From NCBI RefSeq assembly GCF_023028225.1, contig NZ_CP095482.1, positions 2,294,001-2,358,000 on the forward strand: a stretch of DNA of 64,000 nucleotides, written 5' to 3'. The notes beneath the pieces were generated by a model, which was not told the origin of the DNA, did no database searches, and saw nothing but the letters and a program-made list of their open reading frames with translations. Source of the stretch: Halorientalis litorea. Its GTDB lineage: Archaea; Halobacteriota; Halobacteria; Halobacteriales; Haloarculaceae. Below are positions 7,295-16,500 of this stretch, one piece after another. A program made the translations under genes and the position numbers. Positions within the stretch are counted from its first letter, which is position 1. The number at the start of each line of letters is the position of its first letter.

Positions 7295-7783
7295 TCATGC
7301 TCCCGTCTCCATGAGTTCCGTGACCTGTTCGACGCCGTCGGCCTCGTCCTCGCGGATGGCTTCGAGCGTGTCGAGTAGTTCCCCGCGGTCGATGCTGAAC
7401 TCGGCGTCGGAGTCCTCGACGGCTCCGATGAGGTCGTCGTAGAACTTGTAGGCGGTCTCCTCGTTACAGAGTTGGTCGTAGAGGACGCCGTCGAAGTCCG
7501 CCTCGGCCTCGTACTGCTGTGCGACTAACCCCTTTATTTCCTCGAACGGAATCGTGTCGGCGTCGAGTTGGTCGATGACGCCTTCCAGTCGCTCGCGGTG
7601 GGCGGCCGACTCCGCGGCGGCCTCGTCCAACAGTGCCTCCACGTCCGGGTCGGTCGTCTCCAGCGATTTGGCGTGTTCGCCGGCACGTGCTTCGACCACC
7701 TCTTCAAGGACGACGCCGATCTGGAGCAGGCGCGCGAGTTGGTGGTCCCCCGACACCGACTGCTGGATGCTCACGGCGACCAC
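7295..7783 (-). CDS. Ferritin-like four-helix protein
   Basis: 162 residues, GTG start. Four long helices are predicted, with metal-ligand type residues spaced as in ferritin-like folds: LLQIGVVLEEVVEARAGEHAKSL (Glu and His), then ESAAHRERLEGVI, and later QQYEAEADFDGVLYDQLCNEETAYKFYDDLI (Glu-rich). It is probably an iron-binding or oxidoreductase protein related to rubrerythrin/DUF-type ferritin-like proteins. GTG 7783 is chosen because GGAG lies 5 nt upstream; GTG 7774 would give MSIQQSV. Transcription from a TATA-like element at 7827-7836 would begin near an 11-codon frame (7771-7806) that overlaps this start. It lies between the DtxR-type regulator and sufD. Confidence 0.75.
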   Translation of the reverse strand: MVAVSIQQSVSGDHQLARLLQIGVVLEEVVEARAGEHAKSLETTDPDVEALLDEAAAESAAHRERLEGVIDQLDADTIPFEEIKGLVAQQYEAEADFDGVLYDQLCNEETAYKFYDDLIGAVEDSDAEFSIDRGELLDTLEAIREDEADGVEQVTELMETGA

Positions 7784-7892
7784 CCCGACTCCTGTCCGTC
7801 TACCATACCTACAGTCCGAGAGGCGGAAACTTAAGTCCCGTGTCCTGTGGCCCTCCGGACTGTCACGGGCAAAACGGGAGTACCGGCGCGGG

Positions 7893-9104
7893 TCAGTTCC
7901 GCAACCGAACCGCGATACGCTCTTGGAGGTCCTCGCGGAGTTCCGCGACTTCGACCTCTTCGAGGACGGGCACGAAGAAGCCCTCGACCAGCATGTTGCG
8001 AGCGGTTTCCGTGGGGATGCTCCGCGAGGTCATGTAGAACATGTCCTCCTCGTCGACCTGTCCGACGGTTGCGGAGTGGCTCGCCTCGGTGTCGTGGTTG
8101 TTGATGATGAGTTTCGGCGAGGCGTCGGCCTCGCTCTCGTCGCTCAACATCAGCGTGTTCTCGCGCTGGTAGGAACTCGTGTCCCACGCTTCGCGGCCCA
8201 CGTCTTGGACGCCCTCGTAGACCGACCGGGCACTGTCGTCCAGCACGCCCCGGGTCACGAGGTCGGCCGTCGTGTGTTCGGCCTCGTGCCAGACGCGGGA
8301 GGCGATGTCGAAGTGCTGGTCCTCGTGGCCGAAGAACGCGCCGACGATTTTCGACTCCGAGGAGTCACCGAGCAGTCGCGTCTCGACGCTCGTCTTCGTG
8401 AGTCGGGAACCGATGTTCCCCTCTATCCAGTTGACGGTGCCGTACTGCTTCGCGTGGCCGCGCTTGACCGAGAAGTTGTACGTCTCCTCGTCGAGTGTCT
8501 GGAGCGCGCCGTACTGGATGTGTGCGTTCTCCCCGGCGACTGCCTCGACGACGCCGCTGTAGTATCGCTTCCCGTCGATATCCTCGCCGGTCCCCTGCCG
8601 TTCGAGGATGGTCACCGACGCCGACTCCTCGGCGACGACGAGGGTGTAGTTGAACAGCGACTGGCTGTTCATCCGCGTCCGAATCTTCACGTCCTCGGCG
8701 TCGACGCCCTCGGGGACGTAGACGACTGTTCCGGCCGAGAACAGGGCCGTCGAGAGCGCGGTGAGGTAGTCCCGCTGTGGGTCGACGACGCTCCCGAAGT
8801 AGTCCTCTATCAGGTCGCCGTGCTCGTCGAGCGCGTCGGCCCAGCCGAGGACATCGACGCCCTCGGCCTCGATTCGGTCTTTCTCCTGTGCGCGGTCCAG
8901 CGGGTCGACGAACGACTCGTACTCGAGTGCGTCGAGGTTCGTCCACTCGCGGCCCGGCGTCCTGATGACGTCGGGCATCGCCGCCGTATCGAGGGCGTCG
9001 AGGGCGTCGAGTCGCGTCTCCAACAGCCACTCGGGTTCGCCGAGGTCCTCGCTGATTTGGGTTACCTGCTCCTCCGTGAGGTTCGCGTGTACCTGCGTAC
9101 TCAT
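7893..9104 (-). CDS. sufD: Fe-S cluster assembly protein SufD
   Basis: 403 residues. The N-terminal helical part is followed by the right-handed beta-helix core typical of SufB/SufD, with YVPEGVDAEDVKIRTRMN, FNYTLVVAEESASVTILE and the C-terminal SDESEADASPKLIINNHDTEASHSATVGQVDEEDMFYMTSRSIP region that contains the conserved SHSATVG-type motif. SufD pairs with SufB and the ATPase SufC in the scaffold complex that builds Fe-S clusters. It lacks the Cys/Glu cluster-building site expected of SufB and aligns with archaeal SufD. It is last of the sufCBD run, 15 bp after sufB, so is co-transcribed. Confidence 0.92.
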   Translation of the reverse strand: MSTQVHANLTEEQVTQISEDLGEPEWLLETRLDALDALDTAAMPDVIRTPGREWTNLDALEYESFVDPLDRAQEKDRIEAEGVDVLGWADALDEHGDLIEDYFGSVVDPQRDYLTALSTALFSAGTVVYVPEGVDAEDVKIRTRMNSQSLFNYTLVVAEESASVTILERQGTGEDIDGKRYYSGVVEAVAGENAHIQYGALQTLDEETYNFSVKRGHAKQYGTVNWIEGNIGSRLTKTSVETRLLGDSSESKIVGAFFGHEDQHFDIASRVWHEAEHTTADLVTRGVLDDSARSVYEGVQDVGREAWDTSSYQRENTLMLSDESEADASPKLIINNHDTEASHSATVGQVDEEDMFYMTSRSIPTETARNMLVEGFFVPVLEEVEVAELREDLQERIAVRLRN

Positions 9105-9119
9105 GGTAGCCTCCGGGGG

Positions 9120-10550
9120 TTACCCGAGCGAGCCCTCCATCTCGAGTTCGATGAGTCGGTTCATCTCGACCGCGTACTCGATGGGCAGTTCCTCCGTGAG
9201 CGGCTCGATGAAGCCAGCGACGATCATCTGCTTTGCGTCGTCGTCGTCCAGGCCGCGGCTCTGGAGGTAGAACACGTCCTCGTCGCCGATTTTGCCGACG
9301 GTAGCCTCGTGGGCCACGTCCACCTGATTCTCCTGAATCTCCATGTACGGCATGGTGTCGGAAGTGGACTCGTTGTCGAACATCAGCGCGTCACACTCGA
9401 CGGACGTGGAGGCGTCCTCCGCGCCGTCGGCGATGTGGACGAGGCCGCGGTAGTTCGTGCGGCCGCCGTCCTTGGAGATGGACTTGGACTCGATGGTCGA
9501 CTTCGTGTCGGGCGCGTTGTGGTACACCTTCGCACCGGTGTCGATGTTCTGTCCTTCGCCAGCCATGGCGATGGTGATGTGGTTGTCCGTCGCGCCGGGC
9601 CCCTTGAGGATGGTCGAGGGGTACAGCATCGTCGCCTTCGAGCCCATGGACCCGGACACCCACTCCATCGTGGCGTCCTCCTCGGCGATGGCGCGTTTGG
9701 TGTTGAGGTTGTAGGTGTTCTTCGACCAGTTCTGCACTGTCGAGTACTGAACGTGAGCGTTCTCCTTGACGAACACCTCGACGCCACCGCTGTGGAGGTT
9801 GAACGCCGAGTACTTCGGCGCGGAACAGCCCTCGATGTAGTGAACTTCGGAGTTCTCCTCGGCGACGATGAGCGTGTGCTCGAACTGGCCCATCCCGTCG
9901 GAGTTCATTCGGAAGTACGCCTGGACGGGCATGTCGACGCTCGTGTCCTCGGGGACGTAGACGAACGAACCGCCCGACCAGATGGCACCGTGCAGTGCCG
10001 CGAACTTGTTGTCGCTGGGCGGCACGGCCTTGGTCATGAAGTACTCCTTGACGATGTCTTCGTGCTCCTGGACCGCCTTGTCCATGTCACAGAAGATGAC
10101 GCCTTGCTCCTCCCACTGCTCCTGCATGTTCTGGTAGACGATTTCGGACTCGTACTGGGCACCGACGCCAGAGAGGGCGTTCTTCTCGGCTTCCGGGATG
10201 CCCAGTTTGTCGAACGTGTCCTGAATCTCCTCGGGGAGGTCATCCCAGTTCTCGGCTCCGCCGCGCGTCTCGATGTCCGGGCGAATGTAGGGAACGATTT
10301 CGTCGACATCGACTTCGCTCAGGTCGGGTGCGCCCGGCCAGCCGTCGGGCATCGGCATCTGCTTGAATTGCTGGAGTGCGCGGAGACGCCGCTCGAGCAT
10401 CCACTCTGGCTCGTCCTTGTCGTCCGAGATGACCCTGATCGTCTCCTCGTCGAGGCCTTTCTCGGCCTGGAACGCGGAGTTCTCTTCTTTCTTGAATTCG
10501 AACCGCTTCTCGGTGTCCGTATCCTTGAGATGGTCTTGATCTGAACTCAT
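9120..10550 (-). CDS. sufB: Fe-S cluster assembly protein SufB
   Basis: 476 residues, the usual SufB length. Landmarks: KMPMPDGWPGAPDLSEVD-type N-terminus, FYVPEDTSVDMPVQAYFRMN strand (here SFVYVPEDTSVDMP), EGCSAPKYSAFNLHSGGVEVFVKENAHVQYSTVQNWSKNTYNLNTKRA, with the Cys in EGCSAP that is the conserved SufB site, and the C-terminal ECDALMFDNESTSDTMPYMEIQENQVDVAHEATVGKIGDEDVFYLQSRGL. SufB is the scaffold on which the cluster is assembled, with SufC as the energising ATPase. A 57-bp AT-rich gap separates it from sufC and may hold an internal promoter. Confidence 0.95.
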   Translation of the reverse strand: MSSDQDHLKDTDTEKRFEFKKEENSAFQAEKGLDEETIRVISDDKDEPEWMLERRLRALQQFKQMPMPDGWPGAPDLSEVDVDEIVPYIRPDIETRGGAENWDDLPEEIQDTFDKLGIPEAEKNALSGVGAQYESEIVYQNMQEQWEEQGVIFCDMDKAVQEHEDIVKEYFMTKAVPPSDNKFAALHGAIWSGGSFVYVPEDTSVDMPVQAYFRMNSDGMGQFEHTLIVAEENSEVHYIEGCSAPKYSAFNLHSGGVEVFVKENAHVQYSTVQNWSKNTYNLNTKRAIAEEDATMEWVSGSMGSKATMLYPSTILKGPGATDNHITIAMAGEGQNIDTGAKVYHNAPDTKSTIESKSISKDGGRTNYRGLVHIADGAEDASTSVECDALMFDNESTSDTMPYMEIQENQVDVAHEATVGKIGDEDVFYLQSRGLDDDDAKQMIVAGFIEPLTEELPIEYAVEMNRLIELEMEGSLG

Positions 10551-10607
10551 TGTTGGTGTATATTGTTTATTTCTGCTTACGTATTAGTCTGTGCTAGCCG
10601 TTTACGA
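10551..10607 (-). promoter_or_regulatory. AT-rich sufC-sufB spacer, possible internal promoter
   Basis: The spacer is far richer in A/T than its surroundings and, on the minus strand, contains AAATAAACAATATAC close to the sufB ATG. It could be a weak internal promoter or an mRNA processing region. No clear terminator is seen. Confidence 0.3.
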
Positions 10608-11540
10608 TTACGCGGCCTCGTAGACTTCCTCGCGCACCCAGTCGTACCCCTTGTCCTCCAGTTTCTCTGCCAGCGACGCGTCGCCGGACTTGGCGATTTC
10701 GCCGTCTATCATGACGTGGACGTGGTCCGGTTCGACGTAGTCGAGAATGCGCTGATAGTGGGTAATCTGGAGGATGCCCGCGCCCTCCTCGTCACGGAGT
10801 GCGTTGATGCCGTTGGAGACGTCCTGCAGGCGGTCGATGTCGAGCCCCGAGTCGATTTCGTCGAGCACGGCGACGGACGGTTCGAGGATGGCGGCCTGCA
10901 GCACCTCGTTTTGCTTCTTCTCGCCGCCGGAGAAGCCGGCGTTGAGGTATCGCTGGGCGAACCGCTCGTCCATGTCCAACTGTTCCATCTTCTCCTGGAG
11001 AATTTCCTGGAACTCGGCGACGCCGATGTCACCCTCGTCGGCGGGGCCTTCCATCGGGGACGTGTCGTAGCCGGCGGCGTCCTCGTTCGTCTCCTCTTCG
11101 CTCTCGGCCTCGACTTCGTCCTCGTCTTCGAACAGTTCCTCGCGCTCTTCGAGTTTGGCGTTCAGCGCGGTCCGGAGGAAGTTGACCATCGTGACGCCTT
11201 CGATTTCGGCGGGGTACTGGAAGCCGAGGAAGATGCCGAGCGCGGCGCGCTCGTTCGGCTCCAGTTCCAGTAGATTCCACGTCTGCAGGTCCTCGGGAAT
11301 TTCCTCGTCCATGTCTCCGAACTCGTCGGCGTCGAGGTGGAGCAGAACCTCGCCGTCGGTCACCTCGTAGGCCGGGTGGCCGGCGATGACCTTCGCAGTC
11401 GTCGACTTCCCGCTTCCGTTCGGCCCCATCAACGCGTGAATCTCACCGGACTGTACTTCGAGGTCGACGCCGCGCAGAATGGTTTCGCCGCCCTCTTCGG
11501 CGACTTCCGCATGAAGGTTCGATATTTCGAGTGTTGCCAT
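10608..11540 (-). CDS. sufC: Fe-S assembly ATPase SufC (with acidic insertion)
   Basis: 310 residues, against about 250 in bacterial SufC. Walker A is GPNGSGKST (about 39-47), the ABC signature is [15 protein letters not shown], Walker B is [17 protein letters not shown] and the H-loop is ITHYQRIL. The extra length is mostly an acidic stretch around residues 120-165 ([17 protein letters not shown]...), inserted before the signature helix; such insertions are common in salt-adapted proteins. SufC hydrolyses ATP to drive conformational change in SufB-SufD. It is first in the operon sufC-sufB-sufD, with an iron-box-like repeat 4 bp upstream of its ATG. Confidence 0.93.
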   Translation of the reverse strand: MATLEISNLHAEVAEEGGETILRGVDLEVQSGEIHALMGPNGSGKSTTAKVIAGHPAYEVTDGEVLLHLDADEFGDMDEEIPEDLQTWNLLELEPNERAALGIFLGFQYPAEIEGVTMVNFLRTALNAKLEEREELFEDEDEVEAESEEETNEDAAGYDTSPMEGPADEGDIGVAEFQEILQEKMEQLDMDERFAQRYLNAGFSGGEKKQNEVLQAAILEPSVAVLDEIDSGLDIDRLQDVSNGINALRDEEGAGILQITHYQRILDYVEPDHVHVMIDGEIAKSGDASLAEKLEDKGYDWVREEVYEAA

Positions 11541-11543
11541 AAT

Positions 11544-11557
11544 TTAGGGTCACCTAA
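11544..11557 (-). promoter_or_regulatory. TTAGG-N4-CCTAA inverted repeat before sufC (putative iron/metal operator)
   Basis: TTAGG (11544-11548), GTCA, CCTAA (11553-11557). The half-sites match the TTAGG/CCTAA core bound by DtxR/IdeR-type regulators in bacteria and resemble motifs reported for haloarchaeal Idr proteins. A TATA-like AGTATTATG at about 11587-11595 on the minus strand puts the expected start near 11563, so the box lies between the start site and the sufC ATG, a repressor position. The same half-sites with the same spacing occur at 53184. Confidence 0.6.
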
Positions 11558-11814
11558 GTCATCTGCACATCGGGCTGTGGCACGCATAATACTTTCGGAT
11601 TTTCCCGTATTGGTTTGGGTCTGTGAAACTCGATTTTGTAGAGTCTAAAACCACCGCCCGCAGCGCAAACCTGCGGTCGCCCTGTCTCCACTGACTGGTA
11701 CAACCGGCGTTTGGGACGACATCAACCCCGGGCCGGTACGGGCGTGCCGTAGCATTGCTCTCCTGCCCGAAAGGCCCGCAATATTCATAAATGTTCACGA
11801 CACACTGACAGACA

Positions 11815-13575
11815 GTGTTACAATTTAGTTGGGTGTTGGCTCCGTTCGTCGCACCTATCGTCCTTCTGCCGCCGATTCTCTGGGTTCTCTACCAGAATCG
11901 GGACCATCCTCGACTATCTGTCGAGACGGTTATGCTGTTGGCGACCGCTGCGGTCTTCTGGAGCCTCTCCGACGCGGTTCGCCTCGCAGTCACGGACGCC
12001 GTCCTGAAACGGTGGCTCTACACTGCCTACTTCCTCAGTGCGTTCGTCGTCATCGTCTCGCTGTTCGCGTTCGCCGTCGACTACAGCGACCGCAAGGAGT
12101 GGCGGCACCCACGTCGGTTCGTCCCACTGCTCGCACCGTTTACTATCGCCGGCCTGCTGGCTATCCTCGACATCGGGAACCTCACCTTCCGTAACCTCCG
12201 AACGGCGACGGTGAACGGCCTGTCCGTCCTCGTCGTCGACTGGGGGCCGATGTTCTACGTCGCCCACTTGGCCGCGTACGTCGCTATCGCTGTCGCCGCG
12301 TTCCTGTTCCTCTCCTACGAGCGGACGAACCGTCACTACCGCGGACAGGTCGCCTCGATTATCGGTGCCGCGGCGGTCCCGTGGGGACTCAACGCCGCGT
12401 ACTTGCTGGGACTAACACAGGTCAACTACACCGGTGCCGGGTTCGCTCTCTCGCTGCCGCTCGCGTCGCTGATGATATTCCGGTACCGTATTCTCGACAT
12501 CGTTCCCGTCGCCCGAACCGCCGTCGTCGACCAGATGCAGACCGGATTTCTCGTCCTCGACTACAACGGGACCGTCGTCGACCTGAACGACCGGGTCTGT
12601 GACATCCTCGGTGTAGATACCGAGACACTGCTCGGCAAGAGTCTGCGCGAACTCTCGATGGCGTACCCGGTAATCGGCGACGCCCACGACAGGGGAGAAC
12701 ACGGGACGTTCACCGTCGAACGCGACGACGATACGAGACACTACCAGGTCGATGTCTCACAAGTCACCGACCAAGCCGGCGAGGGCCGTGGCTCTATCGT
12801 CCTCTTCCAAGACGTTACCAGACTCGCGCGCGCTCGCGCGAAGCTCCGGGACCGGACGGCGGAACTCGAAGAGCAGAACGAACGCCTCGAAGACTTCGCA
12901 CACATGCTCTCTCACGACCTGCGGAACCCACTCTCCATCGCGCGCGGACAACTCGAACTCGCCCGTATCGACCGTGAGGACGACGAACGCCTCGAAAAGG
13001 TCGCCGACGCCCACGCCCGCATCGACGAACTCATCGACGACGTTCTGGCACTCGCGCGCCAAGGGCAGGCCGTCACCGACCCCGAACGCCTCGACCTCGG
13101 AACCGTCGCCGAGACGGCGTGGGAGAACGTCGACACGAGACAGGCGACGCTGCAAGTGCTAGCCGACGATGACGTGGCCGCCGACGAGTCGCAGTTGACA
13201 CAACTGTTCGAGAACCTCTTTCGCAACGCAATCCAACACGGCGGTGACGCGGTTACCGTCTCCGTCGGTGACCTCCCCAAAGGGTTCTACGTCGAAGACG
13301 ACGGCCCCGGTATCCCCGAGAACGAACGCGACAAGGTCCTCGACAAGGGCTACACGACGGACGCCGACGGGACCGGCATGGGGCTGACCATCATCCAAAC
13401 GGCCGCCGAGGCCCACGACTGGGAGGTCACCATCACCGAGGGAACGGACGGCGGTGCGCGCTTCGAGTTCGTCGGCGTCGCGGCCGACCCGTCTCAGGTC
13501 GAGGACGACGACGCGGGTGAAACCGACCCCGCAGAGACTGTCAGCGACGGCGGGACACCACGCGACGGCGGATAG
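11815..13575 (+). CDS. Membrane histidine kinase: 7TM sensor, PAS, HisKA, HATPase
   Basis: 586 residues, GTG start. Residues 1 to about 230 hold about seven hydrophobic helices of the N-terminal 7TM histidine-kinase sensor type. A PAS domain follows (about 235-345; GFLVLDYNGTVVDLNDRVCDILG). The phosphoacceptor is His367 in MLSHDLRNPLSIARG (HisKA). The ATPase domain has the N box (NLFRNAIQHGG), G1 (EDDGPGIP) and G2 (GTGMGLTII). The C-terminus is acidic. No response regulator gene is adjacent, so the partner is unknown; haloarchaeal kinases are often orphan. A TATA-like TATTCATAAATG lies about 30 bp upstream, within the 274-bp region shared with the divergent suf operon. Confidence 0.9.
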   Translation: MLQFSWVLAPFVAPIVLLPPILWVLYQNRDHPRLSVETVMLLATAAVFWSLSDAVRLAVTDAVLKRWLYTAYFLSAFVVIVSLFAFAVDYSDRKEWRHPRRFVPLLAPFTIAGLLAILDIGNLTFRNLRTATVNGLSVLVVDWGPMFYVAHLAAYVAIAVAAFLFLSYERTNRHYRGQVASIIGAAAVPWGLNAAYLLGLTQVNYTGAGFALSLPLASLMIFRYRILDIVPVARTAVVDQMQTGFLVLDYNGTVVDLNDRVCDILGVDTETLLGKSLRELSMAYPVIGDAHDRGEHGTFTVERDDDTRHYQVDVSQVTDQAGEGRGSIVLFQDVTRLARARAKLRDRTAELEEQNERLEDFAHMLSHDLRNPLSIARGQLELARIDREDDERLEKVADAHARIDELIDDVLALARQGQAVTDPERLDLGTVAETAWENVDTRQATLQVLADDDVAADESQLTQLFENLFRNAIQHGGDAVTVSVGDLPKGFYVEDDGPGIPENERDKVLDKGYTTDADGTGMGLTIIQTAAEAHDWEVTITEGTDGGARFEFVGVAADPSQVEDDDAGETDPAETVSDGGTPRDGG

Positions 13576-13587
13576 CGACCCCGCCGG

Positions 13588-16500
13588 TCACATGAAGTTG
13601 CCCAGCCCCGTCTGCTCCTGCCCGCTTTTGACCTCGTCCCACGACACGTCCAGTGCCTCCAGAATCCGCTCGATTGGCCCCTTCAGTGTCTTTTCGAGCA
13701 TCTTGTCCCAGTCCACCTCGAACTCTTCGGGTATCTGGTCCTCGTACTCGAAGCAGATGACGTCGGGGTCACGTCGAAACTCCCCGTAGAGGGGGTCTTC
13801 GGCCGGGTCGAGTCCTCGCTCGGCCTCCACACGGTCCCAGAAGTCCGAGTGAATCCGCCGGAGGTAGAGCCGCTTTGGCTTGGACCCGCTGTTGAAGTTC
13901 GTCCCCAACAGGAGGTTGGCGTACTTCGCCCCCCGAACTTGGGCGGTGTCGGTGTCGTAGTTGTCCAGTTTCTTCCCGATACCGCCCGGGATGCCCACGT
14001 CGTCTAAGCTGACGTTCCCCTCCTCGAAGTCCTCGATCACCTCGTGGACGTACTCTTTGATGTTCTCGACGTCGTCGCCCGTGACGATGCGGTCGATGAC
14101 TTCCTTCTGGACCTCCTTGGTAATCGGCGCGATGTCCGACCGCTGGTACTCGAAGCCCGTGATGTCGATGTCGTCGACGTCTTTCCCCTCCTTCCAGACG
14201 ATGTGTCCGGCGTAGCGTTTCTTCTTGCCTGCTTGGAAGAACCGCCGGTAGAGCTTCTCGAACTCGATTTCGAAGCGGTGGAACTCTGCGTCCAGTTGTT
14301 CGAGTGCGAACTCGTCGTACGATTCGTTGATGACCTCCTCCAACTCGAAGCCCTTGCGGATGGTCGCGGCAATCTGGCGGAGTTCCTCGTCGTCCATCTC
14401 CGGATGCTTCTCGCGCATGGCGTCGGTAACCTCAACGTCGCCCTCGACATCATCTGGTCCGACGCCACCAACCTCCAGCATCACCGAGTCGGTGTCACCG
14501 TAGATTACTTCGTACCCCTCGTTCTCGACGACTTCGTCAGTGTACTCGATGACTTCCCGTCCGGTGGCAGTGACCGCCGCGCCCATCTCCTTGTCGTACA
14601 GGCGGAATCGGTCCCACCCGAGAACGCCGTAGAGTGATTGACCGACGAACTGGAACTTGCCGTTCCTGCCCGCTAACAGCGTATGATTGTCCTCGACGGT
14701 GACACAGTAGACGCCGTCGTCGGCCGTCGAGCGTTCCGCACTCCGGTGCATCCGGAGCGTGTTCTTGCTGTCCTCGGTGACGTAGATGCGGTACGTCCCG
14801 CTGTCCTCGTTGTAACTGGCTGTGAGGCCGAGGTGGGCGCAGAGACGGAGCACGTCGTCACGGAGTCGCTCGCTCGCAGTACTATACCGCCACGAGTTCG
14901 TCTGCCAGTCTCCGTCACCATCGATGAGTGTATCGAGGAAGCGGCGTTTCTGGCGGTCGCTCACTTCGAAGACGAACTCGGGGATCCGCTTCTCGAAGCT
15001 GTCGGCTCCACAGGTTGTTTCGAGCCACTCACCGAGCAGTCTAGACGTGAACTGGTACCCCTTCTCGTCGACGTACGGGTCGAAACCCATCCGGTCGAGG
15101 AGGCTCCCGATGGCAGTATGGTCGTCGGCCGCTCCGCCGTCCGCGATAGCATCTTGAGCTACCTGCACAGTTGTCGCGCTCCCACGGAAATTCTCGCCAA
15201 ACTGCTTGTCCTCGGACGTGTGGACCGACCCTTCGGTAATGTACCAGGCGAGCAGTTCGAGGAAATCGTCACCGTCGAAGAACCGCGGAATCCACTTCCG
15301 GCCACGCTCACCGTGGACATAGAACTCCGAACAGACCCCGTCCAGATATTCTCGGTGTTCCTCGAACTCGTCGGCGGTAAACACGTATCCCGTATCGTCC
15401 ACCTCTTGTCGAACTATCTTGTCGGGATACCAGCCGACTTCGGACGCGAGTGTGTGCCCGTGAACGTCGTTGTTTGCCCACACCTCGAACTCACAATCCA
15501 GTAGTTCGGTAAAGTCTACTTCACTGAGTTCTTGGCCGTCCGGTCCGCTCCAGTCGTGCGGGAGTTCGTAGTTCGTCGCGTCGTCCAGTTCACCAGCTTC
15601 GACGAAGTCATACTCGTCCTCCGTAATGCCGTTCGTCTCGTTTTTCCGAACGAGCATCCGGTGGTTCGGCGTCACGTTGAAGTCGATTTCGCTCGTCTCG
15701 ATGTCGACCACCTCACCGCGGTAGTCGGGATACGCGTGGGTTTCGACGACGGGCTTCACCTCCATCTGCATCGTTTCGGGGTCCAACGAGTATACCTCGT
15801 CACCGACACCGAGGTCCCGGATGTTCTGGACACCCTCGGGAGTCAGCACGTCAGTATCCGGGGTGAAGCAGTTCATAATTACCTTGACAGCTGCCTGCTG
15901 TCGGTCGAACCGCTCGTACTCTCGGCTGTCCGGGTCGTAGTCGTTCCGGCGGGCCTTCTTCTCCTCGCGTTCGGTGAGGAGTTCGTCGACCATCTCCCGG
16001 ATGGCCCCGTCTGGTTCCTTGCGGAAGTGCTGGCCGTTAGGGGCTCTGAAACTCTCGCCCTCGTAGGTATCGGGGTCGACCTTGGTCTCGGGGCTCGCGT
16101 TGATGGTGACCATGCACATCGGGTAGAGCGATTGACCGATCCACTGGAAGTTCCCATTTCGACCAGCGAGGACGACGTGGTTGTCCTCTGCAGTAATACA
16201 GTGGACGTTGCCGTCGTGTTCTTCGACGGTCGCGTTCGTCGATTTCTTGAACGATCCTCGCTTGCCAACAGAGACGTACCACGTTCCATCAGACTGTTTC
16301 GAGACCGTCGGTTTGTGGCCACAGCGAACAGCGACGGTGGCGATTCCGTCCTTGAGCGATTCACTTTTGGTCCAGAACTTTCCGAGCCCGGAGTCCGCGC
16401 GGCTCCCGTCACCCCGAATCATCGTGTTCAGGAGGACCGTCAGGAGTTCGCCGTCGAAATCGAAGACCCACTCCGGAAGCCGTTTTTCACTGTATCCTTT

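Noticed and set aside
7554-10544. A 996-codon plus-strand open frame opposite the suf genes
   Set aside because: It is a long stop-free shadow caused by high GC and codon bias; the minus strand carries full SufB and SufD with all family motifs.
11559-11798. A 79-codon minus-strand frame between sufC and the histidine kinase
   Set aside because: It lies across two divergent promoters and a putative operator, and the product has no domain or coding bias.
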